Shown here piece by piece: positions 50,676 through 59,011 of a stretch of 64,000 bases of DNA. The stretch spans positions 1 through 64,000 of the forward strand of contig NZ_JAHCSG010000007.1 of assembly GCF_018474015.1 (NCBI RefSeq), written 5' to 3'. Numbering within the stretch: position 1 is the stretch's first letter; each line of letters opens with the position of its first letter. The notes below the pieces were generated by a model that made no database searches, was not told where the DNA came from, and saw only the letters and a program-made list of their open reading frames with translations. A program made the translations under genes and the position numbers. The stretch comes from Williamsia sp. CHRR-6. GTDB taxonomy: Bacteria > Actinomycetota > Actinomycetes > Mycobacteriales > Mycobacteriaceae.

Positions 50676-50706
50676 GTTCAACAAGGCTATTGACGAACGT
50701 TCAACA
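50676..50706. promoter_or_regulatory. candidate TetR operator
   Basis: The 72-nt gap between the divergent starts has two direct copies of GTTCAACA (50676-50683 and 50699-50706). The near-palindrome TTGACGAACGTTCAA (50690-50704) is centred on GAACGTTC. TetR operators of related clusters look like this. It overlaps the -35 of the monooxygenase promoter, which fits repression. Confidence 0.55.
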
Positions 50707-50718
50707 GGGTGCCAGGAT
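50690..50718 (+). promoter_or_regulatory. monooxygenase operon promoter
   Basis: -35 TTGACG (50690-50695) and -10 CAGGAT (50713-50718) are 17 nt apart. The ATG at 50726 follows 7 nt after the -10, so the mRNA may be leaderless, although AGGA at 50714 could also serve as ribosome site. Confidence 0.5.
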
Positions 50719-50725
50719 TCTTCTC

Positions 50726-52234
50726 ATGAACGTTGTCAAGGTTGCGATCGTCGGCGCCGGATTCTCCGGCATGGGTGCGGCCATCAAACTGCAGCAGAAC
50801 GGTTTCGAGGACTTCCTCATCATCGATCGAGGCGTCGACTTCGGTGGCACCTGGCGCGACAACACCTACCCGGGTGCTGCCTGCGACGTGCCGTCACACC
50901 TGTACTCCTACTCCTTCGAGCTGAACCCGAACTGGTCGCGCTCGTTCTCCAAGCAGGCCGAGATCCACGCCTACATCAACGAGGTCGCCGCGAAGTACGC
51001 GCTGGCGCGACGGACCCGCTTTCGCACCGAGGTGACCCATGCCGAATGGGACTCCGCGGCCGGCGTCTGGGTGATCGACGTGACCCACCCCGACACCGGG
51101 TCTGCGCAGGTGCGCGCAGAGATCCTGGTCGGCGCGATCGGGCCGCTGTGTGAACCCAAGCTGCCCGACATCGAGGGAATCGACAGCTACCGCGGGCAGA
51201 TCTTCCACTCGGCGCGCTGGGACCACGAGTCCGATGTCACGGGCAAGCGGGTGGCGGTCATCGGCACCGGCGCCTCGGCCGTGCAGATCATCCCCGAGCT
51301 CGCGCCGACGGTGGGCCATCTCGACGTCTACCAGCGCACCGCACCGTGGGTGCTCCCGCGCGCAGACCGCCCGTACACCGCCGCTGAGCATTGGCTGTTC
51401 CGCAATGTTCCTGGTGCGCAACGCCTTTCCCGGTCAGCGATCTACTGGAGCCACGAGCTGGTCTCGTTCGGCCTCACCTACCGTCCGAACGCACTACGTC
51501 CGGCGCAATGGGCTGGGGCACTCAACATCCGTCGCGGCATCTCCGACCCGGTCAAGCGCGCGAAGGTCACCCCGTCGTTCTCGGTGGGCTGCAAGCGCAT
51601 GCTCCTGTCCAACACCTACTACCCCGCGTTGGGTCGCGACAACGTCGACGTCGTCACCGATCCGATCGCGAAGGTGACCGCCACCGGCATCGTCACCCGC
51701 GACGGGGCACACCGAGAGGTGGACGCGATCGTGGTGGCCACCGGCTTCCACGTCACCGACTCCCCCGGGTTCGACCACATCGTGGGCCGTGAAGGCAAGA
51801 GCCTGGCCCAGGTGTGGGCCACCGACGGCATGAAGGCCTACAAGGGAGCGATGGTGCACGGGTTCCCGAACATGTTCCTGATGATCGGGCCGTCCACCGG
51901 ACTGGGCCACACCTCCATGGTGTTCATGATCGAGTCGCAGCTGAACTATCTGGTGGACTATCTGCGTACGGTGACCTCTGAGCAGATCACCCGCACCGAG
52001 GTGCGCGCCGAGCGGCAGCGCGATTACAACGAGCGCATCCAACAGACCCTGGGCACCAGCGTCTGGGAGAACGGCGGTTGCGCAAGCTGGTACAAAGATT
52101 CCTTCGGCAACATCACCACGCTGTGGCCGGGATTCACCTTCAATTTCCGCCGGGCGACGAGGTCATTCGACCTCGACGCCTATGACACCGCCCGCGGCTC
52201 CGACCGGATCACGATCGGCGCCACGACAGCCTAG
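50726..52234 (+). CDS. flavin-containing monooxygenase / Baeyer-Villiger type
   Basis: FAD/NADPH enzyme of 502 residues inserting one oxygen atom. It has the FAD motif VGAGFSGMGAA (9-19), then GGTWRDNTYPGAACDVPSHLY, the FMO/BVMO fingerprint YRGQIFHSARWDH and the NADPH motif VIGTGASAVQII. It resembles MymA of M. tuberculosis. The substrate is unknown; a ketone or fatty-acid derivative is likely. SDR and esterase genes follow directly. A short chain-alcohol, ketone, ester route (SDR, BVMO, esterase) is plausible, but inferred. Confidence 0.92.
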   Translation: MNVVKVAIVGAGFSGMGAAIKLQQNGFEDFLIIDRGVDFGGTWRDNTYPGAACDVPSHLYSYSFELNPNWSRSFSKQAEIHAYINEVAAKYALARRTRFRTEVTHAEWDSAAGVWVIDVTHPDTGSAQVRAEILVGAIGPLCEPKLPDIEGIDSYRGQIFHSARWDHESDVTGKRVAVIGTGASAVQIIPELAPTVGHLDVYQRTAPWVLPRADRPYTAAEHWLFRNVPGAQRLSRSAIYWSHELVSFGLTYRPNALRPAQWAGALNIRRGISDPVKRAKVTPSFSVGCKRMLLSNTYYPALGRDNVDVVTDPIAKVTATGIVTRDGAHREVDAIVVATGFHVTDSPGFDHIVGREGKSLAQVWATDGMKAYKGAMVHGFPNMFLMIGPSTGLGHTSMVFMIESQLNYLVDYLRTVTSEQITRTEVRAERQRDYNERIQQTLGTSVWENGGCASWYKDSFGNITTLWPGFTFNFRRATRSFDLDAYDTARGSDRITIGATTA

Positions 52235-52247
52235 GGAGACCCATCTC

Positions 52248-53075
52248 GTGAAGAACTTCGCCGGCAAAGTGGCCGTCGTGACCGGTGCCGCATCCGGGAT
52301 GGGGCGCGACCTGGCCCTGCAGTTGGCCGACAAGGGTGCGCGACTGGCCATCTCCGACATGAACCCCATCGGGCTCGAGGAGACCACGGGACTACTCGAG
52401 GCGTCCGGCGCGCAGGTGCACTCACAGCTGCTCAACGTGGCCGAGCGGGAAGCCGTGCTCGACTACGCCGAAACCGTCGCCGCGCACTTCGGCAAGGTCA
52501 ACCTGGTGTTCAACAACGCAGGCATCGCCCATCACGGCGAGGTGGAGCGCACCGAGTTCAAGGACTTCGAGCGGATCCTCGACGTCGACTTCTGGGGCGT
52601 GGTCAACGGGACCAAAGCGTTCCTGCCGCACCTGATCTCCTCCGGCGACGGGCACGTGGTCAACACGTCGTCGTTGTTCGGGATCCTGGCCATGCCGGGC
52701 CAAAGCGCTTACAACGCAGCCAAGTTCGCCGTGCGCGGGTTCACCGAGTCGCTGTATCAGGAGATGCGGATCGCCAAGCATCCGGTGTCGGTGAGCTGTG
52801 TGCACCCCGGCGGGATCAAGACCGCCATCGCCCGCAACGCCACCGTCGCCGAAGGCAAGAACGCAGGCGAATTGGCCGAGTTGTTCGACCGGACCCTGGC
52901 GCGCACCACCTCGGCACGCGCGGCCGAGATCATCCTCAAAGGCGTGCAGAAGAACAAGGCCCGCATCCTCGTCGGCCCCGATGCGGTCGCGCTGGACCTG
53001 CTGGTCCGACTGGTCGGCGCCGGCTACCTCAAAGGTGCCGCGCGGCTGGCGGGCGCGACGCTGAAGGATCGGTGA
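52248..53075 (+). CDS. short-chain dehydrogenase/reductase
   Basis: NAD(P)-dependent SDR of 275 residues with the cofactor motif TGAASGMG, NNAG in VFNNAGIAHHG, and the catalytic Ser with YNAAK (Tyr and Lys of the triad) in SAYNAAKFAVRGF. It should interconvert an alcohol and a ketone. The GTG at 52248 has GGGAGA upstream. It lies 13 nt after the monooxygenase and overlaps the esterase by 4 nt. Confidence 0.93.
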   Translation: MKNFAGKVAVVTGAASGMGRDLALQLADKGARLAISDMNPIGLEETTGLLEASGAQVHSQLLNVAEREAVLDYAETVAAHFGKVNLVFNNAGIAHHGEVERTEFKDFERILDVDFWGVVNGTKAFLPHLISSGDGHVVNTSSLFGILAMPGQSAYNAAKFAVRGFTESLYQEMRIAKHPVSVSCVHPGGIKTAIARNATVAEGKNAGELAELFDRTLARTTSARAAEIILKGVQKNKARILVGPDAVALDLLVRLVGAGYLKGAARLAGATLKDR

Positions 53076-54004
53076 CAGCACTCGTGGTCTACCGTCCGGC
53101 CGGCCCCACCTTCCCCATCGGCGTGGTGGAGCCGCTGACCAAACTCACCTACCGCGTGATGTTGCATCCGCGCCTGCCGCTGTCGATGCAGCGCGCCCTG
53201 GCTGACCGCGCCCTCGAACTCGAGCCGCTGCCCGCCGACGCCCGCGTCAGCCACATCACGCTGGGTGGCCGTCCGGCCGAGGTGGTGACGGTGGGCAGCG
53301 CCACGCGGGCCGGCGGAGCGCGCGCGGTCCTCTATCTGCACGGCGGCGGCTACACGATGGGTTCGCCTCGCTCGCACCGGCGTTTGGTGGCCCACTTGGC
53401 CGCCGTCACCGGGGTCACCTTTTACTCGTTGCACTATCGGTTGGCGCCGGAGGATCCGTGTCCGGCAGCGGTGATCGACGCGGTGGCCGCATTCCGCGAC
53501 CTGGTCGAGCACCACGGCATCGATGCCGAACACATTGCCATCGCTGGTGATTCGGCGGGAGGTGGCCTGAGCGTGGCCACCGCCCGCCGACTCATCGACG
53601 ACCACGGCCTGCACCCGGCCGCGCTCGGACTCATCGCGCCGTGGGTGAACCCTGGCGATGTGGACGAGGCCAGCTACGCCACCGAGCTGGTGGCGAACTA
53701 CCGCTGGGCACAGGCCTGCGCGGACGCCTACCTCGGGGGCGGCGACCCCGGCGACCCCCGCTACGCCCCACTGCTGGGCAACCTGTCCGGGTTGCCACCC
53801 GCCATCGTGCACGTCGGGCGGCGGGAGGCGCTGCACCGGCAGGTGAGCACCTTCGTCGACGCGCTTCGTGCGGCGCAGGTCGAGGTGGAATACGTCGAGT
53901 TCCCACGGCTGTGGCATGTAGGCCATCAGCAGGCCGGGATGCTGAAGGAAGCAGCCGACGCCGTCGAGGCACTCGGCACGTCGCTGCGGGCGCATCTGGA
54001 CTGA
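53072..54004 (+). CDS. alpha/beta-hydrolase, hormone-sensitive-lipase type (LipR-like)
   Basis: Esterase-fold protein of 310 residues. The oxyanion motif HGGG (90-93), nucleophile Ser161 in GDSAGG and His282 in RLWHVGHQ are present. Where the family has its catalytic Asp, the sequence reads VGRREAL, with Arg251 and Glu252; the acid may be Glu252 or lost. Last gene of the monooxygenase-SDR-hydrolase operon. Its GTG overlaps the SDR stop (GTGA). Confidence 0.9.
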   Translation: MTALVVYRPAGPTFPIGVVEPLTKLTYRVMLHPRLPLSMQRALADRALELEPLPADARVSHITLGGRPAEVVTVGSATRAGGARAVLYLHGGGYTMGSPRSHRRLVAHLAAVTGVTFYSLHYRLAPEDPCPAAVIDAVAAFRDLVEHHGIDAEHIAIAGDSAGGGLSVATARRLIDDHGLHPAALGLIAPWVNPGDVDEASYATELVANYRWAQACADAYLGGGDPGDPRYAPLLGNLSGLPPAIVHVGRREALHRQVSTFVDALRAAQVEVEYVEFPRLWHVGHQQAGMLKEAADAVEALGTSLRAHLD

Positions 54005-54083
54005 ACATCCATACGAGAACGGTTAGCATGGTCACTCAGCATGCCCACCGGAGCTGTCTCATCAGCAGAATTCGAGAAACCTC

Positions 54084-54530
54084 ATGACCATCCCCGGCCC
54101 CGGCCAGTATCCGCCCCCGCCCGGGTACGGGGCGCCACACAGCCCCTACTCGGGGCAGTCGCCGCACGCCCACCCGGGTCAGGGCTATCCGGGTCAGGGC
54201 TATCCGGGTCAGGCACAGTACGCACACAACCCGTACGCCCCACCGCAGCACGGCGCCCCACCCGGCGGCCCGATCTTTCGCGCGGTGTTCACCGAGCACA
54301 CCGGCATGCTCATCCTGTGGTCGGTTCGACGGGTCACGGTCACCGGCACCGTAGCCCAGTGCGAGGCCGAGTACCGGCGGGCGCAGGCGCACTGCCTGGT
54401 CGCGGGTTGGTGGAGTGTCGTCTCGGTCCTTCTCATGAACTGGGTTGCGTTGTTGAGCAATCGAAATGCCATCTCCCGGGTGCGCAAGCAAGCGGCACAG
54501 CTGCAGCAGGGATCTGCCCCCTACGCATGA
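54084..54530 (+). CDS. small Pro/Gly/Tyr-rich membrane protein
   Basis: I cannot assign a function to this 148-residue protein. The first 65 residues are disordered and rich in Pro, Gly, Tyr and Gln with PGQGY repeats (15-bp DNA repeats at about 54177-54212). A domain with the helix AQCEAEYRRAQAHC and one membrane helix (about 112-128, SVVSVLLMNWVALL) follows. It ends in a basic tail. A TAGCAT box at 54023-54028 in the context GGTTAGCATG, shared with the rho promoter, may drive it. Confidence 0.65.
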   Translation: MTIPGPGQYPPPPGYGAPHSPYSGQSPHAHPGQGYPGQGYPGQAQYAHNPYAPPQHGAPPGGPIFRAVFTEHTGMLILWSVRRVTVTGTVAQCEAEYRRAQAHCLVAGWWSVVSVLLMNWVALLSNRNAISRVRKQAAQLQQGSAPYA

Positions 54531-54566
54531 TCGTCGCCCCGTCGAGGGCCACGTACGCCGAGTGGG

Positions 54567-55517
54567 TCAGAGGTTGTGTTCGGCCAACCATGCCCCGACC
54601 ACGGCCGCTCGGGAGGCCGGGTCATCGGTCACCTGCTGCGCCATCGTGGCCAGATCGGCAGTGCTCAGTTCACCGGCCACCTTGTTGATCGCCTTGATCT
54701 GATCGCGGCTCAACGCGGCGGTGGAGAACACCGGGAGTAGATCTTGCGCTCGGATCGCCGGTTGCTGGGCCGGATCGACGGTCACCGGATAGGTGATGGT
54801 GCCACGCGGATCCGCTGCGGGCGTCGTGTCGGCCAACGAGCGCAGGGCTGGATCGTTGCCGACCGTCGACAGGGTGGAGATCAGTGCCGCAGCGCGGCCC
54901 GCGGCCACCTCAGCGGTCAGCTCCGACACCGTCGCTACCACCCGGGGCGGCGCGAAGCGACAACCCACCCGGTCCAGCGCCCGCAGCACCGACGGGTCGG
55001 GGGTGGTGGTGACCAGCAGTGGGAGGGCGACCGGTAGCCGGCCACAGTCGGCCAGCGCCGGATCGCCCGCCGCCTGTGCCACCGCCGCAGACACCACCAC
55101 CTGCAGCTGATCGGTGACCGTCGTGGCGTCTCCCACCGAGACTCCCTGCGGCAGAGCCGCATTGAGCTCTCCGTAGACGGCGTCTGTGGCGGTGGAGGTC
55201 GATCCGGGGGCCAGCTCGGTGAGCAGGGCACCGCTGAAGGCCGGGAACAGGTCGACTCGCTGCTCGTCGAGGTCGGCGAGCAACGCACCGTATGACCCCG
55301 ACACCATCTCGTCGGCGACTCGAGCCCCGGTGTGGCGCAACACCTCGGCGTAGATCTGGGCGGCCACCCCTGCGGCGGTACCGGGCGCCGAACCGACCAC
55401 GAGCGGCTGCGCTGACGGGGTGGTCGAACCGCATCCGGTGAGCATCGACAGCGACAGAACCATCGCGGCGGCAGACAGGACCGGCGCGAGACGGCGCGCA
55501 GATCGGTCGGTCGACAT
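54567..55517 (-). CDS. substrate-binding lipoprotein of the glycine-betaine (OpuAC) type, LpqZ-like
   Basis: Exported lipoprotein of 316 residues. The signal peptide ends in the lipobox LTGC at about 26-29. The mature part has PLVVGSAPGTAAGVAAQIYA and SGSYGALLADLDEQRVDLFPAFSGALL, the typical OpuAC opening with a D-L-F-P-A-F-S-G signature. It lies next to corA as LpqZ does in mycobacteria. No permease or ATPase gene is adjacent. The ATG at 55517 has no obvious Shine-Dalgarno. Confidence 0.85.
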   Translation of the reverse strand: MSTDRSARRLAPVLSAAAMVLSLSMLTGCGSTTPSAQPLVVGSAPGTAAGVAAQIYAEVLRHTGARVADEMVSGSYGALLADLDEQRVDLFPAFSGALLTELAPGSTSTATDAVYGELNAALPQGVSVGDATTVTDQLQVVVSAAVAQAAGDPALADCGRLPVALPLLVTTTPDPSVLRALDRVGCRFAPPRVVATVSELTAEVAAGRAAALISTLSTVGNDPALRSLADTTPAADPRGTITYPVTVDPAQQPAIRAQDLLPVFSTAALSRDQIKAINKVAGELSTADLATMAQQVTDDPASRAAVVGAWLAEHNL

Positions 55518-55681
55518 CACGCGCACCACGGTAGTGCACCGATGGCCGCAAGCCCCCCGATGCGCCCGTGGCCCCACCCACCGTCGCCCACCCACCCGTA
55601 GCATGGCCTCGGACCGCTGAGGCACCGGCGTCGCATTCGACTCCGGTTCTCCCCGGGCCCCGTTCGTCGAGGAGGTCGATC

Positions 55682-56749
55682 ATGCCTGCCATCCCATCGC
55701 TGCGTTCTGGTGGCCCGCACGCGCCGCGACCCCGAGTTCCCATTCCGCCTGCGCGTGCCGTCGTCGACTGCGCGGTCTACGTCGACGGCGTGCGTCAGTC
55801 AGGTCGCCGCGGATACGCCGAGGCGCTCAACGAGGTGCGCACCTCCGGGCAGGGATTCGTGTGGGTGGGTCTGCACGCCCCCGACGACCGCCAGATGGAG
55901 GGAGTGGCCGAGACGTTCGAGCTGCACGAGCTGATGGTCGAGGACGCCGTCCATGCCCACCAACGCCCCAAGCTCGAACGCTACGACGACACGCAGTTCA
56001 TCGTGCTGCGCACGGTCAACTACGTCGAACACGAGTCGTTGACCGCTGCCAAAGAGGTGGTGGAGACCGGTGAGATCATGATCTTCGTCGGCCGTGACTT
56101 CGTGATCACGGTGCGCCACGGCGACTTCACCCATCTCGCCGGGGTACGCAGCGAACTCGAGAAGCGACCCGACCGGCTGGCGTTGGGCCCCTATGCGGTG
56201 ATGCACGCCATCGCCGATCACGTGGTCGACACCTACCTCGACGTGGTGGCCGCGGTGGAGAACGACGTGGACACGTTGGAGGAGAGCATCTTCTCGCCTG
56301 GCCGGGCCGTCGACATCGAACCCGTCTACCTGCTCAAACGCGAGATCACCGAGTTGCGTCGAGCGGTGGCCCCGCTGACCACCCCACTGCAACGACTCAC
56401 CTCACCGCAGAACAACCTGTGCCCCAAGGAAGTTCGGCGATACCTGCGCGACGTGGCCGATCATCACACCAACGCCGCCGAGCAGATCGCGACCTTCGAC
56501 GAGGTGTTGACGTCGCTGCTCGAAGCGGCCTCGGCCAAGATCGGCATCCAACAGAACACCGACATGCGCAAGATCACCGCCTGGGTGGCCATCGCCTCGG
56601 TACCGACCATGGTTGCGGGCATCTACGGGATGAACTTCGACAACATCCCGGAATTGCATTGGAAATACGGGTATTTCATGGTGCTGGCGTTCCTGGCCCT
56701 GGTCTGTACCGGGTTGTGGCGCACGTTCCGTCGTAACAACTGGCTGTGA
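55682..56749 (+). CDS. corA: CorA-type magnesium/cobalt transporter
   Basis: Pentameric Mg2+/Co2+ channel of 355 residues. A large cytosolic domain (about 25-285, including FVWVGLHAPDD and HAHQRPKLERYDD) is followed by two C-terminal helices. The selectivity motif GMN is at 316-318 in YGMNFDNIPEL. GGAGG precedes the ATG. It converges with the next gene, leaving 2 nt. It corresponds to the corA gene that neighbours kgd and sugC in mycobacteria. Confidence 0.96.
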   Translation: MPAIPSLRSGGPHAPRPRVPIPPARAVVDCAVYVDGVRQSGRRGYAEALNEVRTSGQGFVWVGLHAPDDRQMEGVAETFELHELMVEDAVHAHQRPKLERYDDTQFIVLRTVNYVEHESLTAAKEVVETGEIMIFVGRDFVITVRHGDFTHLAGVRSELEKRPDRLALGPYAVMHAIADHVVDTYLDVVAAVENDVDTLEESIFSPGRAVDIEPVYLLKREITELRRAVAPLTTPLQRLTSPQNNLCPKEVRRYLRDVADHHTNAAEQIATFDEVLTSLLEAASAKIGIQQNTDMRKITAWVAIASVPTMVAGIYGMNFDNIPELHWKYGYFMVLAFLALVCTGLWRTFRRNNWL

Positions 56750-56751
56750 CC

Positions 56752-57339
56752 TCAGTGGTCACCGAGATCGGCGGCCACCCGGGTCGGATCGGCCGGGTCG
56801 ATTCCGGCCTCGGACCACGCAGCGCGTAACGCCTGCACCCCGCGCAGCCGCACCCACGCGGCCTCATTGGCCGTCACCGGCACCGCACGCAAGAACCGCA
56901 CCGGCGACATCGGTTCAGGCAGTGGGCAATCCGGTGTCGAATCGGGTTCGAGGACCACCGCGCTGAAGGCCGCGCCCGCCCACAGGGGTTCACCGATGTC
57001 CATCAGGGCATCGGGGCTGAGCACCAGACCCTCGACGGCCGGGGCCGCGGCGACAACAGCCAGAGTCCGGTGCAGGCCGGGAAGATCGGCGAGACCGGCA
57101 ATGCGCATCACCACCTCCGCGCGCGGGCCGCGCACCGGATCAGCGGAAAGGTCCTCGGGGTCGTTCATCGGATGCCGGGAACAGCCCAGTGTCGCGTACA
57201 CCAACCCCGGCGGCTCGACCACGAACCGCAGGACGTCGATCGGTTCGACGCCGAGGAAGGTGACCGAGGCCCGCTGCGGGCTGCCGCTGAATTCGCGTGC
57301 CAGATGCTCGGCCACCGATTCGACGACGGATTCGCTCAC
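56752..57339 (-). CDS. probable suppressor-of-fused (SUFU) domain protein
   Basis: This 195-residue protein has segments typical of the small bacterial SUFU group: SVTFLGVEPIDVLRFVVEPPG, YATLGCSRHPMNDP and RAEVVMRIAG. Bacterial members have no established function; some are suspected immunity proteins. The start is GTG at 57339. It is divergent from the phosphoesterase gene, 44 nt away. The family call rests on these motifs from memory. Confidence 0.6.
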   Translation of the reverse strand: MSESVVESVAEHLAREFSGSPQRASVTFLGVEPIDVLRFVVEPPGLVYATLGCSRHPMNDPEDLSADPVRGPRAEVVMRIAGLADLPGLHRTLAVVAAAPAVEGLVLSPDALMDIGEPLWAGAAFSAVVLEPDSTPDCPLPEPMSPVRFLRAVPVTANEAAWVRLRGVQALRAAWSEAGIDPADPTRVAADLGDH

Positions 57340-57383
57340 ATCAGACAGTCAACACCATGGTGTCTCGGCCGTAGGGTGTGCGC

Positions 57384-58148
57384 ATGGTGCGGGTACTGGC
57401 AGTGGCCGATGAGGTGGTGGCGATGTTGGCCACCGATCTGGTGGAGCAGTTGCGACCCGACCTCATCCTCGGCGCAGGTGACCTCCCCTTCGACTACCTG
57501 GAGGCGTTGACCGATCGCAGTGGGGCTCCGTGTGTGTTCGTGCCCGGCAACCACGACAGCGATCTGAGTGGGTATCGACAGACTCGGGCGGGCTGGACGC
57601 TGGCCGGGTTGCCCAGCGACAACCCCGGCCCGCCCGGGGCCATCAACGCCGACGGGCGGATCGTCACCGCCGCCGGACTGCGCATCGCCGGTCTGGGCGG
57701 CTCGATCCGCTACAACAACGGACCCAACCAGTACGCCGAGGTCGCCCAACGGCGACGAGCCGCAGCGCTGCTACGACGGCACCGCTGGGCCGGCCTGCGG
57801 GCCCGACTGCGTCGGCGCCGTGACGACGGCGTGGACCACCCGGCGCGCCACGGGGTGGACATCCTGCTCACCCACAGTCCGGCGCGTGGATACGGCGACG
57901 GCGCCGATGGACCGCACACCGGGTTCGGCTGCCTGGTGGACCTGGTGCGGGCGTTGCGTCCCCAGGCTCTGGTGCACGGTCACATCCACCCCTACGGCAG
58001 CACGCCCCAGGATCTGCGTATCTCGTGGTCGGATGCTCCCGACGGCTCCGGAGACACCCTGTCGCTCAACACCGTCGGGTACACACTGTTCGACATCACC
58101 GCGGGCACCGGGCCGATCGTCATCCGGAGGCGACGTCGTGGCGCGTGA
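57384..58148 (+). CDS. calcineurin-like metallophosphoesterase
   Basis: This 254-residue protein has the metal motifs GAGDLPFDY, FVPGNHDSD, LLTHSPARG and HGHIHPYG. The usual N-terminal D-x-H is missing: it reads VLAVADEVV, with Asp but no His. This occurs in some family members. Its substrate is unknown. TAGGGT lies 6 nt before the ATG at 57384, a leaderless pattern. The following ParB-like gene overlaps its end. Confidence 0.87.
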   Translation: MVRVLAVADEVVAMLATDLVEQLRPDLILGAGDLPFDYLEALTDRSGAPCVFVPGNHDSDLSGYRQTRAGWTLAGLPSDNPGPPGAINADGRIVTAAGLRIAGLGGSIRYNNGPNQYAEVAQRRRAAALLRRHRWAGLRARLRRRRDDGVDHPARHGVDILLTHSPARGYGDGADGPHTGFGCLVDLVRALRPQALVHGHIHPYGSTPQDLRISWSDAPDGSGDTLSLNTVGYTLFDITAGTGPIVIRRRRRGA

Positions 58149-58995
58149 CACCGGCTTCCCCGACGCCGACGCCGAGAGCGATTTCAGCCGGTTGCGCCGC
58201 CAGGCCGAGCTGGCCCGACTGTCGGCGTGGATCACCCGGCAACCGGCCGACGTCAACACCATCCTTCCGTTCGACGAGGTGGTGGCCGCCTTGGGTCGGA
58301 CCGGTGAACGGTCGCTGGGCCTGAAAGCGATCGAGGTGTCGACGATCGTCGGCAGCGTGGACCGCACCCGCGACTTCGACCGGTACTTCCGCCCGACGTC
58401 GGCGCGGACCCGCGCCCGCTGGCAGCGGTTGGCCGCAGCACAGCGACGCGGCGAGGCGTTCGGACCGATCATCGTCTATCGAATCGGTTCGCTGCATTTC
58501 GTGGTCGACGGCCATCACCGGGTGTCCATCGCCATCGCCCGCCGCATCAAGACCATCGACGCCTACGTCACCGAGATCCACACCCGCATCTCCGCCGACG
58601 GGATCAACGCACCGTCAGATCTACTGCTCAAAGACCACCGACGGATCTTCCTCACGCGGGTGCCGTTGCAGGGCAAACAGGCCGAGGCCATCACCTTCGC
58701 CGACCCCTTCGACTACGCCGAGCTGGCCGAGAACGTGGAGGCGTGGGGGTTCCGGTTGTCCCAGGAGCTCGGAGAGTTCCTCAGTCGAACCGAGGTGGCG
58801 CGCCGCTGGTTCGGTGAGGAGTTCCTACCGGTGGTGCGGATGGCCCGACGCGCAGAGATCCTGCCTCAAGTCACCAGTGACGCCGAGCTGTACCTGTGGC
58901 TGGCCACCGAGCGATACCGGCTGGTGCGCAAACACATCTGGGACGAACAGATTGTCGCCGACCTGCGTGAGATCGCCGACCGGCGCAAGTCCTGA
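58138..58995 (+). CDS. ParB-like nuclease-domain protein
   Basis: This 285-residue protein has the N-terminal ParB/sulfiredoxin-like motif FGPIIVYRIGSLHFVVDGHHR, where DGHHR is the nucleotide-binding signature. The C-terminal half is unrecognised, with LWLATERYRLVRKHIWDEQ. It is not the chromosome-segregation ParB, which lies near the origin with parA. Its GTG start has a perfect GGAGG and lies inside the end of the phosphoesterase gene, so the two are coupled. Function unknown. Confidence 0.75.
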   Translation: MARDTGFPDADAESDFSRLRRQAELARLSAWITRQPADVNTILPFDEVVAALGRTGERSLGLKAIEVSTIVGSVDRTRDFDRYFRPTSARTRARWQRLAAAQRRGEAFGPIIVYRIGSLHFVVDGHHRVSIAIARRIKTIDAYVTEIHTRISADGINAPSDLLLKDHRRIFLTRVPLQGKQAEAITFADPFDYAELAENVEAWGFRLSQELGEFLSRTEVARRWFGEEFLPVVRMARRAEILPQVTSDAELYLWLATERYRLVRKHIWDEQIVADLREIADRRKS

Positions 58996-59011
58996 CCGCG
59001 CGCCGCGAGTG

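Noticed and set aside
50498-50725. Upstream extension of the monooxygenase frame
   Set aside because: It would cross the TetR gene and the operator; the FAD-binding motif begins right after the ATG at 50726.
58138-58995. Chromosomal ParB
   Set aside because: The protein lacks the helix-turn-helix and dimer domains expected of ParB, and no parA or origin-region genes are nearby.
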